From Amia ocellicauda (Eukaryota > Chordata > Actinopteri > Amiiformes > Amiidae), in assembly GCF_036373705.1 (NCBI RefSeq), contig NC_089863.1, forward strand, positions 23,086,417-23,150,416: a stretch of 64,000 nucleotides of DNA, given 5' to 3'. Position 1 is the stretch's first letter. Every line of letters starts with the position of its first letter. This document shows positions 45,001 through 57,800 of this stretch, piece by piece. The translations under genes were made by a program, and so were the position numbers. The notes under the pieces were generated by a model. That model was given only the letters and a program-made list of their open reading frames with translations. It had not been told where the DNA came from and searched no databases.

Positions 45001-48000
45001 ATTTGATTTCAAACATGTAAATACACTCACCTAAAGGATTATTAGGAACACCTGTTCAATTTCTCATTAATGCAATTATCTAACCAACCAATCACATGGC
45101 AGTTGCTTCAATGCATTTAGGGGTGTGGTCCTGGTCAAGACAATCTCCTGAACTCCAAACTGAATGTCTGAATGGGAAAGAAAGGTGATTTAAGCAATTT
45201 TGAGCGTGGCATGGTTGTTGGTGCCAGACGGGCCGGTCTGAGTATTTCACAATCTGCTCAGTTACTGGGATTTTCACGCACAACCATTTCTAGGGTTTAC
45301 AAAGAATGGTGTGAAAAGGGAAAAACATCCAGTATGCGGCAGTCCTGTGGGCGAAAATGCCTTGTTGATGCTAGAGGTCAGAGGAGAATGGGCCGACTGA
45401 TTCAAGCTGATAGAAGAGCAACTTTGACTGAAATAACCACTCGTTACAACCGAGGTATGCAGCAAAGCATTTGTGAAGCCACAACACGTACAACCTTGAG
45501 GCGGATGGGCTACAACAGCAGAAGACCCCACCGGGTACCACTCATCTCCACTACAAATAGGAAAAAGAGGCTACAATATGCACAAGCTCACCAAAATTGG
45601 ACAGTTGAAGACTGGAAAAATGTTGCCTGGTCTGATGAGTCTCGATTTCTGTTGAGACATTCATATGGTAGAGTCAGAATTTGGCGTAAACAGAATGAGA
45701 ACATGGATCCATCATGCCTTGTTACCACTGTGCAGGCTGGTGGTGGTGGTGTAATGGTGTGGGGGATGTTTTCTTGGCACACTTTAGGCCCCTTAGTGCC
45801 AATTGGGCATCGTTTAAATGCCACGGCCTACCTGAGCATTGTTTCTGACCATGTCCATCCCTTTATGACCACCATGTACCCATCCTCTGATGGCTACTTC
45901 CAGCAGGATAATGCACCATGTCACAAAGGTCGAATCATTTCAAATTGGTTTCTTGAACATGACAATGAGTTCACTGTACTAAACTGGCCCCCACAGTCAC
46001 CAGATCTCAACCCAATAGAGCATCTTTGGGATGTGGTGGAACGGGAGCTTCGTGCCCTGGATGTGCATCCCACAAATCTCCATCAACTGCAAGATGCTAT
46101 CCTATCAATATGGGCCAACATTTCTAAAGAATGCTTTCAGCACCTTGTTGAATCAATGCCACGTAGAATTAAGGCAGTTCTGAAGGCGAAAGGGGGTCAA
46201 ACACAGTATTAGTATGGTGTTCCTAATAATCCTTTAGGTGAGTGTATGTATGTCATTGTATTTCTATTTTATTTACAGCTGGTGCTCATGTCTCTCTCTC
46301 TCTCTCTCCCCAGAGGAGGAGATCAACAACATGAAGAGGGAGCTGGACAAGTATGGGATCCAGATGCCAGCCTTCAGCAAGATCGGAGGCATCCTGGCCA
46401 ACGAGCTGTCCGTGGACGAGGCCGCAGGTAAGGAGACCAACCCAACCAGCCACACAGTACAGAGGCTGAAGGCTGGAAGCAGTTGCAATAGGGTACCTAA
46501 CGTATGGACCGAAATGTGGAAGATAGTTCTGTTTGTTTTTTGGAGCATTACTAGTTAGGTCCAGAGAGAGCACTGTTTTTATTCTCTTGCGCTGGTACTA
46601 TATGTATTGCACTCGCATGAAGATGTTTGATTCTTCTACAGTTCATACAGCTTGAACGGATAGAGGTTAGATGGTATTTGAACCTTACTTGCTGTGAAAA
46701 TGGGTCTACATTTTTCTAAAGATTGGTCTTTTAAAGTCTTGAATCTTTCTTTTTTTGTTCTCCTTCTCTCTCGTACTCTCGTTCTTCTGTCCTTCTCTCT
46801 CTCTCCTTCTACCTCCCGTTCTCTCTCTCGCTCTCGCTCTCTCTCTCTGTCCGGCGGGCAGTCCATGCGGCCGTGATCGCCATTAATGAGGCGGTGGAGC
46901 GGGGCAGTGTGGAGGACACCGCGCGGGCGCTGCGCAACCCCAACGCCATGCTGACCAGCCTGAGCGACGCCCTGGCGCCCGTGTACCAGGAGATGCTGCA
47001 CCAGGCCCGGGCACAGAAGGCCACCAGCGCCGGGAAGAGGGTGGGTCCAACATGGCTGCCAGACCTTTAAGGCCGACTGGCAACAAGCCCCCCTTCACTT
47101 GGTGTTGCGCCAGCTGTGTCAGTTTGGTTTGATCCGATTGGCTGAAGGCAAGTGACATCACCAAGTTGATGCAGCTGCCCCACTTCCTGCTTTTTGTTCC
47201 AGCTGAGCTCTCAGTGGCTTCTGTAAACCCTTAACGAACGGGATCATTGGGCCAATCAGAGCTTTTTAATCCTTTTTCAAGCATTCGGGGAAAATATAAA
47301 TTGACTTTAGACTTTTTCGACCGCTAAACCATTAGAGAAAAGTCAATTGACAGACATTATTAGTCCAATTAATGATTAGTCTGCACACAGCGACTGAATG
47401 CTCCTTTCCGTTTCAGCGCAACGGCTCTGAAGAGAAAGACATCTATGAGGAGTACCTGACCCAGGCGGAAATCCAAAGCAATATCAACAAGGTCAATGGT
47501 GAGGATAGATTGACTTTTTTTCTTTATCATTATTTTAATTATTAGACCCAAAGGCGATCGGACACGTATCCTGCCCTGGGACTGAGAGAGAGAGGAGGGT
47601 CTGTTTCAGGGAGGGGATGGAGGGGAGATATAGTTAAAGCATTATTTTGAGTTATACGAAGCCTCCCTAAATGTAACTTTTTGTTAATTGTGGTTCAGAG
47701 CAGCGTGTCTGTCTGTCTGTGACAGAGCGATGACTGGGGCTGGTCTGTGTCTGCGTGTATCTACGTGTGTGTGTGTGTGTGGTGTCTGTGTGCATACACG
47801 TGTGGCGTCTACGTGTTTGAGTGCATGTGTGTGTCTACGTCTGTGCGGCATGTGTGTTCCAGGGCACTGACTCAGCCTTCCTGGCCGTGATTGTGTGTGT
47901 TCCAGAGCAGGCAGCGCTGGAGTGTGTGGACGAGGCGCTGGAGCACGCCGACGCCCTAGCGCTGTACACCGCCCTGCAGAGCCCCTGCCTGGCGCTGCGG

Positions 48001-51000
48001 GCGCTGCAGAGAGACCACGCCCACTTGTACCTCGAGCAGCTGGCCGCCGACCGCGAGCAGAAGGCCCTGGTGAGAGACAGCCAAAGCCCGCCAGACAGGA
48101 TGGCACGCTCTGTCGGCCATTGTGCCTCCTGGCATCTACTGGCCTAGTGCCTGATGGGACAGTGGAAGGAGGGGTGGTTGGAGGAAGTAGGGGCCCGGGG
48201 GGTGTTCGACTCTTAATATAAGCTCTATTACTGAATTGGTAACCATCGTTGGACAGAAATAACCATTGCAAATTTTTGGAAACATAAGATCCAAAGTGGG
48301 ATGCTTGGTGCGTCTCCTTGGCCGTAGTTCTTATAGGAGGGATGTTGTGTGTTGTGTGCGCTGCAGGACCTGGGCTGTGTGGATGCTCTGGACCGCGAGG
48401 AGCTACAGGAGGGGGTTTGGGTGGCCAATGAAGAGGCCCAGCGCTCCCACACCAGTACGTACAGAGCCCAGACTTTCCCACAATTAGAAACTCCCCACTT
48501 TATTTTGAGAGGCTTAGTCTGTCTATTAGAGAGAAAAATATCTTAAATTCTATTAATTTTATTTGGTAAATACTGTAACACTTAATAATGACTGTGTTGT
48601 GTTGTGTGGTGTGCTGTATAATGACAGTGTGCATGCGTTCGTGTGTCCCTGTGCTGTACAATGACAGTGTGTGTGTGTGCCCCTGTGCAGTGCAGCTGGC
48701 AGTGCGTCAAATCAACGAGGCGCTGCAAGGAGGCGATGCCAGGCAGACGGTGCGGGCGCTGATGAACCCGGACGCCCAGCTGCCGGACGTCTTCCCCTTT
48801 GCCGCAGAGCTGTACCAGCACGAGCTGGCGCCCCTGCAGAGGCAGAGTGCCCAGGTGAGCCCCACGCCACGCCAGGCCAGCAACCAGTGTATCCATACAC
48901 CAGTGTGGATTTCACTCCTGCTGTGCACTACTGGTGCCCATTTGCTATGCTGTACTGACTGTGAAGGGCATTGAGTGGATTTTGGACTTGTGTGCTTTCT
49001 CCTCTGGGCCACCAGGGGGAGCTGCAGCAGGAGGAGCTGTTCGTCGCTGTCGAGATGCTGTCTGCCGTGGCCCTGATCAACCGGGCCCTGGAAGCGGGAG
49101 ACGTCCCGGGGTTCTGGACGGCCCTGATCAGCCCGGCGGTCGGCCTGGCTGACATCGATGACGGCTTAGTCCAGAGGTGAGCCGGGGTCGCCCTTCTCCC
49201 CTAATGAGGGGCAGAACCCACCCTGCACACACACTGCATGCACAGCCAGGCCCCCACAATGCCCCTCTCCCTGCCCAGGTACTTCGAGGAGCTGTCCGGA
49301 CTGAGGGGACAGGCACCCCTGCTGACCTGGAACGACCTGCAGGGCGGCGTCAACGCCGTGAACTTGGCGGCGCAGGAAGAGCATGACCGTGAGTCTGCTG
49401 TTCCCCTCTGACCTCTGACCCCTGAGCCACACTGAGGCTTTATTCTCTTAATTCTATATTCTTATAAGTGACAATTGTACTTCTGAGCCAGCATTGTAAG
49501 GTCAAAGGTCACTGCATTCTCGCTAAAGATTATTCCTCACCTTCTTGTTTTTATTTTTGTTTCCAGAGATCCTCGCCATTGGCCTGATTAACCAGGCTCT
49601 GTCCCGCAGTGACCCTGAGCGCACGGTGGCCGCCCTGCTGCTGCCCTCTAGCGGACTGGAGGGGGTCCTACTCGCCAACGCCCGGCGCTACCACGATGTG
49701 CTGACGCGCGCCAGGAGGCTGAAGGCAGAGGTGGGTGGGCAGGGAGGAGGCGACGGGAACGTAAACCTCATGCTCCCCCTCTAGGAGCGCAGTTGGTCAG
49801 ATCGGCCGAGGTGCACCTAACTCGGGGGGAGTATCAGTGTTGCTGCGCTCTGTTTCGCCACAGGAGACTGGGGACCCTGGCGCTGAGCTGTGGCTGGCCG
49901 AGATCCAGGAGGGGGTGCGCTGGGCCAACCAGGACAGCCAGAGGGCGCTGAAGAGTGAGTGTGCCGCCCCCCCGTGCCCCTCACCTCCTGAGTCCTGCCC
50001 CTGCGCTGGAGATATGCCCAGATTCTCCTAAATATCAATTAAGAGAGACTTTCCCCACTGTGTCCTTTTCTAGTGCTGTTGTGTGTGGGGGTGCCTTCAA
50101 AAGTGACCAACCACAAGACCCCCAGTGGGCAGTCCTTAATGAGCGTCTCCCTGTCTCCCTCTCTGTCTCTGTCCATCTCCCTGCCGCAGTGTCCCTGGGC
50201 CTGGCCGCCGTGAACCAGGCGGTGAAGGAGGGCAAGGCATCTCAGACCCTGCGCGTCCTGCGTCTGCCAGAGGTGGCGCTGCGCAACGTGGTGCCCGAGT
50301 GCGCGGGCGCCTACCAGGCCGAGCTGTCCGCCCTGCTCCGCTCCAAGGCCCTGCAGGGTGAGACCCCGTTCCCCACACGCGCGCACATGCACACAGTCAG
50401 CAGGGCACATGATCCCCATGCCAGCCCTAGCAAGCCAACAAGTGCATTATTGGGGGAAAAATAGGGCTTGTTCAAATATGTCTTCATAATGTGGAATTGT
50501 TTTGTGTCAGATATACACGCCGTTCTGCCTTGGTGTTCGCAGGTGACAACCGAAGCCCCTGGCTCCGGCACGCGCTGCTTGATGGGAGCTCCTATTACTT
50601 CCACCTGCAGAGGCTGGAGGGTGGCTGGGAGCGACCCCAGGGCTTCGAGCAGAACAGCCTCTACCTGCTCCACAGCGAGATACAGGTCAGGTTAAAAAGC
50701 AACCAGTCCCCACACGGGGCTTTGCTGCCTTTCGTTTTCCGTGACATCGTCGTCGTGTTATCGGTGCTGAGTGTCGATGTCGTCCCTCGCCCAGGCGGTG
50801 GTGTCGGGGGTGGCGGAGGCGAGCGGGCGGCAGGCGCAGTGGCAGGCCAGCGCCCCCATGCTGACCCGGCTGCAGGCGAGAGCGCGGGGCTTCCTCCTGC
50901 GCCGGGAACTGACCCAGCGCCGGTTCTTCCTGAAGAGACAGCTGCCCGCCATCATCACGATACAGGTACAGCAGTCACAGCCCACTGCCACCCTGCTTAC

Positions 51001-52803
51001 CAGTCTGTCTGTTTATACCCTGTTGGTTTTTGTTTCAACCCAGCTTTTACTTAATTGAAGTAATAGTTGCCTATATCGGAGCCTTTTAATGATTTTTAAC
51101 AATAGGGCTTTTAAGTATTTAATTGTATAAAGAACTTATTAAAGATTTAAAAAGTCAAATCTAAGCAGATTGTTACTTCAGTTAAGGGTTTAATTAAGTA
51201 ACTGAGAGTTTGGTTGGAACAAAAACCAGCAGAGTAGGGCCTCCAGGACCAGGGTTGGGGACCAGTGGTTTATATCAGTCTGGAAACCAATTTCTAACTG
51301 TGGTGAGATGGTGAAAGGGCTCCTCTCTGTGTTTCAGGCTCACTGGAGGAGATACAGGCAGCAGAGGGCGTACAGGCAGCGGCTGCAGTACCTCTATCAG
51401 CACTGGCGCTCGGTTGTCAAGGTACGTGAAAAGCTAAAAACGCCTGACCCCCCCTCCCGATATCTCCTCTGAAGCTGGGCGTCTCGAGGCCCGGCCTACA
51501 GAACCGTTTCTAGGCATAAGCATCTCCTGGGGCGTAGTTTATGTGCTCGAAACCTGCCATCGATCTGCGGCTGAACGGCATCTGCGTCCTAACGGTGCGG
51601 GTGTGGCAGAATAGAAGAGAACCAAAATCGGGGGGCTGCGACCAAATTATAATGTCAGAAAAAATACCAAAAACATGCCAATCTCACGCAAAGAAAGTGT
51701 AAGAAAAACTAAAAACAAAACTGAAGAAAAATGGGCACAAGGTATTGAAATGTATAGAAAAGTACTGTAATATTATTTGGTTCTGCTTTGTTTCTACTGA
51801 TGTACAGTAGCTGGTGGCATTCTGGCTAAAGTAGCTGCTTTAATGACCATGACATTAAATGTGTAGCTAAACCAGATAGCTGTCTCTATGGGGTTTTGTC
51901 CTCGTTACTTTAACTGCACAGTACAAATTCACCTTACCTGCCACCCAATAACATTTTATTATAACATGGTGGCTGTATCTGCATCTATAGAGAGTTTTAC
52001 CTTGTCCCTCTTTAGTCTTTACATGTAGATTTGTACATTGTATGTGTTTGCTCATACAAACGTTTACAAGCAGTAGAAAAAGTGGAATTGACCACCAGCC
52101 CTGATATATGGGATCATTATCAGAACTAGAAACCTGCATTTATTAATCAGTAATGTAATAATCAGTTTATGGATGTAATGCTTACATTTGTACTTTTGTA
52201 ATGTTTCAATTGTAAACCGCAAGTCGCCCTACCAATAAATACATAAATAACCAATCAATCAATTAGCCATCAGTAGCTGTTCTTGATGCTGCTAATCAAT
52301 CCGCCTGTTCTTGATGTGGTGGTGTTGCCTGCAGATCCAGGCGTGTGTGCGGATGTGGCTGACCCGCCGGAGGTACCGCGCCCGCCTGCGGCACTTCAGG
52401 AAGAATGTAGGTGGACACACAGTGCTTGGTGGGGGGGTTAGGTTATACGTGTGTGTGTGTATATAAAGATATATAAATGACATCAGTTTCTGTTGAGTGC
52501 TTAGTGTATAACTGATAACGTTCTCTGGGCCCCTTTCAGCGCTCTGATTTGAATCCAGTTGGCATAAAGCTCCCGCTAATCTGTCGCTGTTTAACTGGGT
52601 GCACTGGTTGACAATGGGTTTGTGTTTAAACGATTGTCGTTCAAATCTCGTCATCTCCCAGGTTTGGGCCGTGGTCAAGATCCAGGCCTTCTTCAGGGCG
52701 AACAAAGCACGGGAGGACTACCGCATGCTGGGTAACTCTACATCACTGATCTCATTACTACTGTTATATAAGTATAATTACTGCTGTTTATGATTTTTGT
52801 TTG

Positions 52804-52851
<48 letters not shown>

Positions 52852-54774
52852 GCTCTCTCCTCTCTCCATCCATTTCCCTCCTCCTCTCCACCCTGCCAGT
52901 GAGCTCCCAGTCCCCGCCCCTCTCAGTGGTGCGCACCTTCGCCCACCTGCTGGAGCAGAGCGACGCTGACATCCGCCAGGAGGGGGAGCTGCTGCGCCTG
53001 CGGGGGGAGGTGGTCCGCACCATCCGCGCCAACCGGCAGCTGGAGAGCGACCTGGACCTCATGGACCTGAAGATCGGCCTGCTGGTCCGCAACCGCGTCA
53101 CCCTGCAGGTCAGACACACGGACAGGAGGGGGCGGGCCCTGCATAAACACGGAGTAAACTACACCCTCTGCCCTGCATAAACACGGAGTAAACTACACCC
53201 TCTGCCCTGCATAAACACGGAGTAAACTACACCCTCTGCCATGCATAAACGCACATTCTCACATACACACACATACATTGGGAGAGGACACTGGGGGTTT
53301 GAATGACTCCTTAAAAACGCGCTCTGTCTTTCTCTGGCCCTGGTTCGGCGAGTCCAGGAGGTGGTGTCCCACTGTAAGAAGCTGACCAAGAAGAACAAGG
53401 AGCAGCTGTCGGACATGATGGCTCTGGACAAGCAGAAGGGCCTGAAGTCCCTTAGCAAGGAGAAGAGAGAGAAACTGGAGGCCTACCAGCACCTCTTCTA
53501 CCTGCTGCAGGTGAGCGGGGGGGCTGCAGTAGGTGCTCCACCCAGGAATAATGCCCCAGTGAAGTGGCACTATGCTCACACCAAGCTGGCAAATACACTG
53601 TGATTGTTTCGTTCGTCTCTCTCTTGCTCTTGTTTGCTCTCGCTCTCATTCACTCTTTAATTTGGTGGTTTTCTGGTCAAGAAAAGCATTTCCAGCAGTC
53701 CCACCCAACTGTGAGCTTGAATGAGTGATTTGCTGTTCCTCATATCTTGATGCAATTATTTTGAGGGCGTGTTTCTCCACGCTTAACATTCCACCCATCA
53801 TGCACCTGGAGCAGAAAGGGTCACGATTCACTCCTGCAATAAAGTCAACCGTGGTCAATAAGATCTGGTTTCCTTCAGTTTAGCAGCAAGAACGATCCCA
53901 AAACAGGAAGTGACCTTTGTGGACTTCCTGTAGTTAATTCGGTGAAGCTATGGCTGACCTATGGGTCTGCGTTGTGCCTGTGCAGACCCAGCCCCTGTAC
54001 CTGGCCCAGCTCATCTTCCTGATGCCCCAGAGCAAGTCCACCCGCTTCCTGGAGTCAGTGATCTTCACGCTGTTCAACTATGGCTCCGACTGCCGGGAGG
54101 CCTACCTGCTGCTGCAGCTGTTCACCGCCGCCCTGCGCCAAGAGATCAGGTACCCAATTAACAAGCTCCGGTTTTCGGGCGGTAACCGTTAGTGTCCTTT
54201 GCGCTGTATCGCCCATCCCCGTGTCCGGCATGCCGCCCCCTGACTCCCTCCTCTCTCCCTCCGGCCCAGGCTGAAGGTGGACCAGCCCCAGGAGGTGGTG
54301 ACAGGCAACCCCACGGTGATCCGGCTGCTGCTCAGCTTCTACCGCAACATCCGAGGGCACAACGCGCTGCGTGACGTCCTGGGGCCAGCCCTGCGCGAGC
54401 TGCTGCAGGACAAGGGCCACAGCATCCGCACCGACCCGGTGGAGATCTACAAGAGCTGGGTCAACCAGACCGAGTCGCAGACCGGCCAGAAGAGGTCAGC
54501 CCCGCCCCCAACCCAATCAAAATTGAGATGAGCTGACCCCAGCCCCGCCCCACCCAGTCATGTGACTCCAGGGCCCCTCCCATCTCCTCCTCTCGTATAT
54601 TTTCACCCTCCCCAGTCTAGCCTCTTGGCTCCAGTAGGCAAACTTTTAGTCCAAAAAACTTCCTATTCATGCATCTTGAGAGAGAGAGTTACACTGGCTC
54701 TGAAAACACCAATGAAACGAGTAAGGTAGTTCGGGTGCAGCATTAATAAAGACCTGAAGATCCTGCCAGGCCCC

Positions 54775-54811
<37 letters not shown>

Positions 54812-57800
54812 TCCCTGCCATACGAGGTGAGTGCGGAGCAGGCCCTCAGCCACCCTGAGGTGCAGCGCCGCCTGGACATCGCCATGCGCCACCTCAAGAC
54901 CCTGACCGACCGGCTGCTGACCGCCATCACCAGCAACCTGGACAAGCTGCCGTGAGTCCCTGCCTGTCTCTGGCCTCCATGTGTCGGCCTTCTCTCTATA
55001 ACTCTGCTCTGAAGCCCCCAGCTGACATCGCACGTCTTCTCCTGCCAGGTACGGGATGCGCTATACCGCCAAAGTCCTGAAGGAGGCGCTGCAGGAGAAG
55101 TTCCCCCAGGCCAGCGAGGACGAACTCTACAAGGTACGGCTTGCCCTCGGTCACCTGCGTGGCTTTCCCTGTCTGGTTTTGAAACCAAAGACCCTCCATC
55201 AACTCCAAAGACAACTCCGCCTATTTGAGATGGGAATTCCTGTCTTACCTGAAACGGTGCATTGTGGGATTGCAAGGAGTTCCGGTGGCGCTTTTCTCCT
55301 TATCGCTATGAAGGAAAACCTGCCCTATTTCATATTCCATGTCTTTCTCTGTTGCCTCCCTGTGTCTTTCTCTGTGTCTCTCGCCCCCCCTGCTTTTCTC
55401 TCTCTCCCTCTCTTCCCACTCTTCTTGCTCTTACTTGCTGGCTTCCCCCTGCTTCTCGCTCTCTTCCCAACTCTCTCCCCTGTTCACCAGTGCTTCCTCT
55501 ACCCCCGGTCCAGATCGTGGGCAACCTGCTGTACTACCGCTACATGAACCCGGCGGTGGTGGCCCCGGACGGCTTCGACGTGCTGGAGTTCTCGGCCGGC
55601 TCGGCGCTGCTGCCGGACCAGCGGCGCACCCTGGGCTCGGTGGCCCGAATCCTGCAGCATGGTGCCGCGCACAAGCACTTCCAGGGGGACAGTGCACACC
55701 TGCGGGCCCTCAACGACTACATCACCCTTACACACGCCAAGTTCAGGTGGGAGAGGGGTCGGGGCGGCTCTGCATCGGAGGTGTGGTGCGGCTGGAGGCC
55801 TGCCCTCGCCCTACGCCTCCGCGCTCTTATTAATCTCTCTCCCTCTCTCTCGTGTACAGGAAGTTCCTGGTGGCTGCCTGCGACGTCCCTGAGCCCGAGG
55901 AGCGCTTCAACATGGATGAGTACTCGGAGACGGTCATCCTCAACAAGCCCCTGGTCTACATCTCCCTCGGCGAACTCATCAACACGCACCAGGTCAGAGC
56001 CCCCCCAGAGACAGGCCAGCCCACCACGAGAGGGACATGGGCTAGGAAGAACCTGACTTTCACCCATCCAATGAAAACCATCAGCTTCCGGCATTCAATC
56101 ACTGTTTATTGTGTTCATTCAAACTCACATGGAGTAATCCTTTGCTGACCGCGGGGGTTAGGTTCCCGAAAAAGACTGAAAGCCTAATGGCAGTGGTTCT
56201 CAACCCTGGTCCTGGACGAGTCCCGACCCTGCTGGTTTTTGTTCCAACCGAGCTCTTGATTACTTAATTGAACCCTTAATTGAAGTAACGATCTGCTTAG
56301 GTTTGACTTTTTAAAATGTGTGACGAAAGAGTTGGTTCCTATAAAATTCTATATAACCCCCTACTGTTTATAATATTTAAAGGCTCTGATTTGGGGTTCA
56401 ATTAAGTTAATGAGAGCTCGGTTGGAACAAAAACCAGCAGGGTAGGGCGTACTGTACTGTGACATTAACACGTCGTGTGAAGGGGTGTCTCTTATTGTAT
56501 CCGAGACGTCATCTCGTGCAGTTTGGACCAGAGATCCCTGCACACGACGTATTAACTTATTTAACACACACGTTGGGATTGGACATGCACAACTTTACTG
56601 TAGGGGGAAAAACTAGGTTATTTCCGTTATATATAACAATTAACCCCCCCTGCTCCCTATCTCAGAATGGTTTGGTCCAGGACCCGCTGTAACGGACCTA
56701 CAGTAGCCGATTTCGGTTTGTGATTTCAAACTGGTTAAACCTAATTTAATGCATAATTTCTCTGTTTTTAATACCAATCAATTTACGTACGAGCTAAGAG
56801 GTATATGCATGTTTGGAAATGCGGCTCTGTGATTGGCTGGTTTCTCATCATGTGATTTATAAGACCAATCAGCGCGCACAGTTCAAAAAAGATCTCTTCC
56901 GCGCTGTTTTGATTTGAACAGTTGATAAATAATAGTAACGGTCTGGTCGTTCTCTGTTTGCGTTCAGCTGCTATTGGAGCACAAGGACTCGCTGTGTCCG
57001 GACCCCACCGACCCCCTGCGGGAGCTGCTGCGCGACCTGGGCCCGGTGCCGTCCATCGTGGATCTCATAGGTAACCATTCTGATCCATCAAAAGATCAGA
57101 TGTGTCCCTGTGTGATAAGGGGTGTTTATAACTGTGTTTTGGGGGTTAACGTTACACCCTGTGCACAGTGCACAGGTGTGGAGTAGATCGGGCTCTCTGG
57201 ATGTTCTGAAGGATGTTCAGAACAGAACTGTGGCTCCTGAACTGTTTCCACTATTTACGTTTGTTAAATTCAAACCTTGAGAGTCGTTTTACACGCCGGT
57301 CCACTGCTGTCTGTATGTGTTGGTCCAGGCGAGGGGGTGGTGAGCCCGGGCGACGCCAACGCAGAACAGACCCTGGCCCAGTACAGTAAGATGGAGGTTT
57401 CCCTCACGCTCACCAGCAAGTTCGACATCTTCGGCAGCGCTGACGACAAGCCGGACGCCAGGGGCCTGCTGCTGAGGTGAGGCGGGGAGAAGGGAAAGCG
57501 AGAGAGACTGGAGAGAGCGCACAGTTTAAAGGGAGAAGAGGCCTTTGCACAGTCAACTTTCTGGATGATGGACTGTAAATAACATGTCAGATGCAGAGAG
57601 GGGGAGGGAGGGAGGGATTTTGGGAAAGTTGGGTTTAAAACGTCACGGTGGTTGATAGACACCCCCCTCTTCCGTTGCAGCACCAAGCAGCTCATCATAG
57701 ACGTGATCCGCATGCAGCCGGGGGACACGCTGGGCCAGGTGCTGCAGGCCTCGTCCTCTCAGGACCAGGTGAGCGGGCGGCGCCTTCTGCTGAAGCCGGG

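Noticed and set aside
47684-48481. 265-codon minus-strand frame over IQGAP3 exons 10-11
   Set aside because: Antisense shadow of GC-rich exons; no domain.
55262-56056. 264-codon + frame covering exon 29 and its introns
   Set aside because: It reads through intron pyrimidine tracts; the spliced exons 29 and 30 explain the conserved parts.
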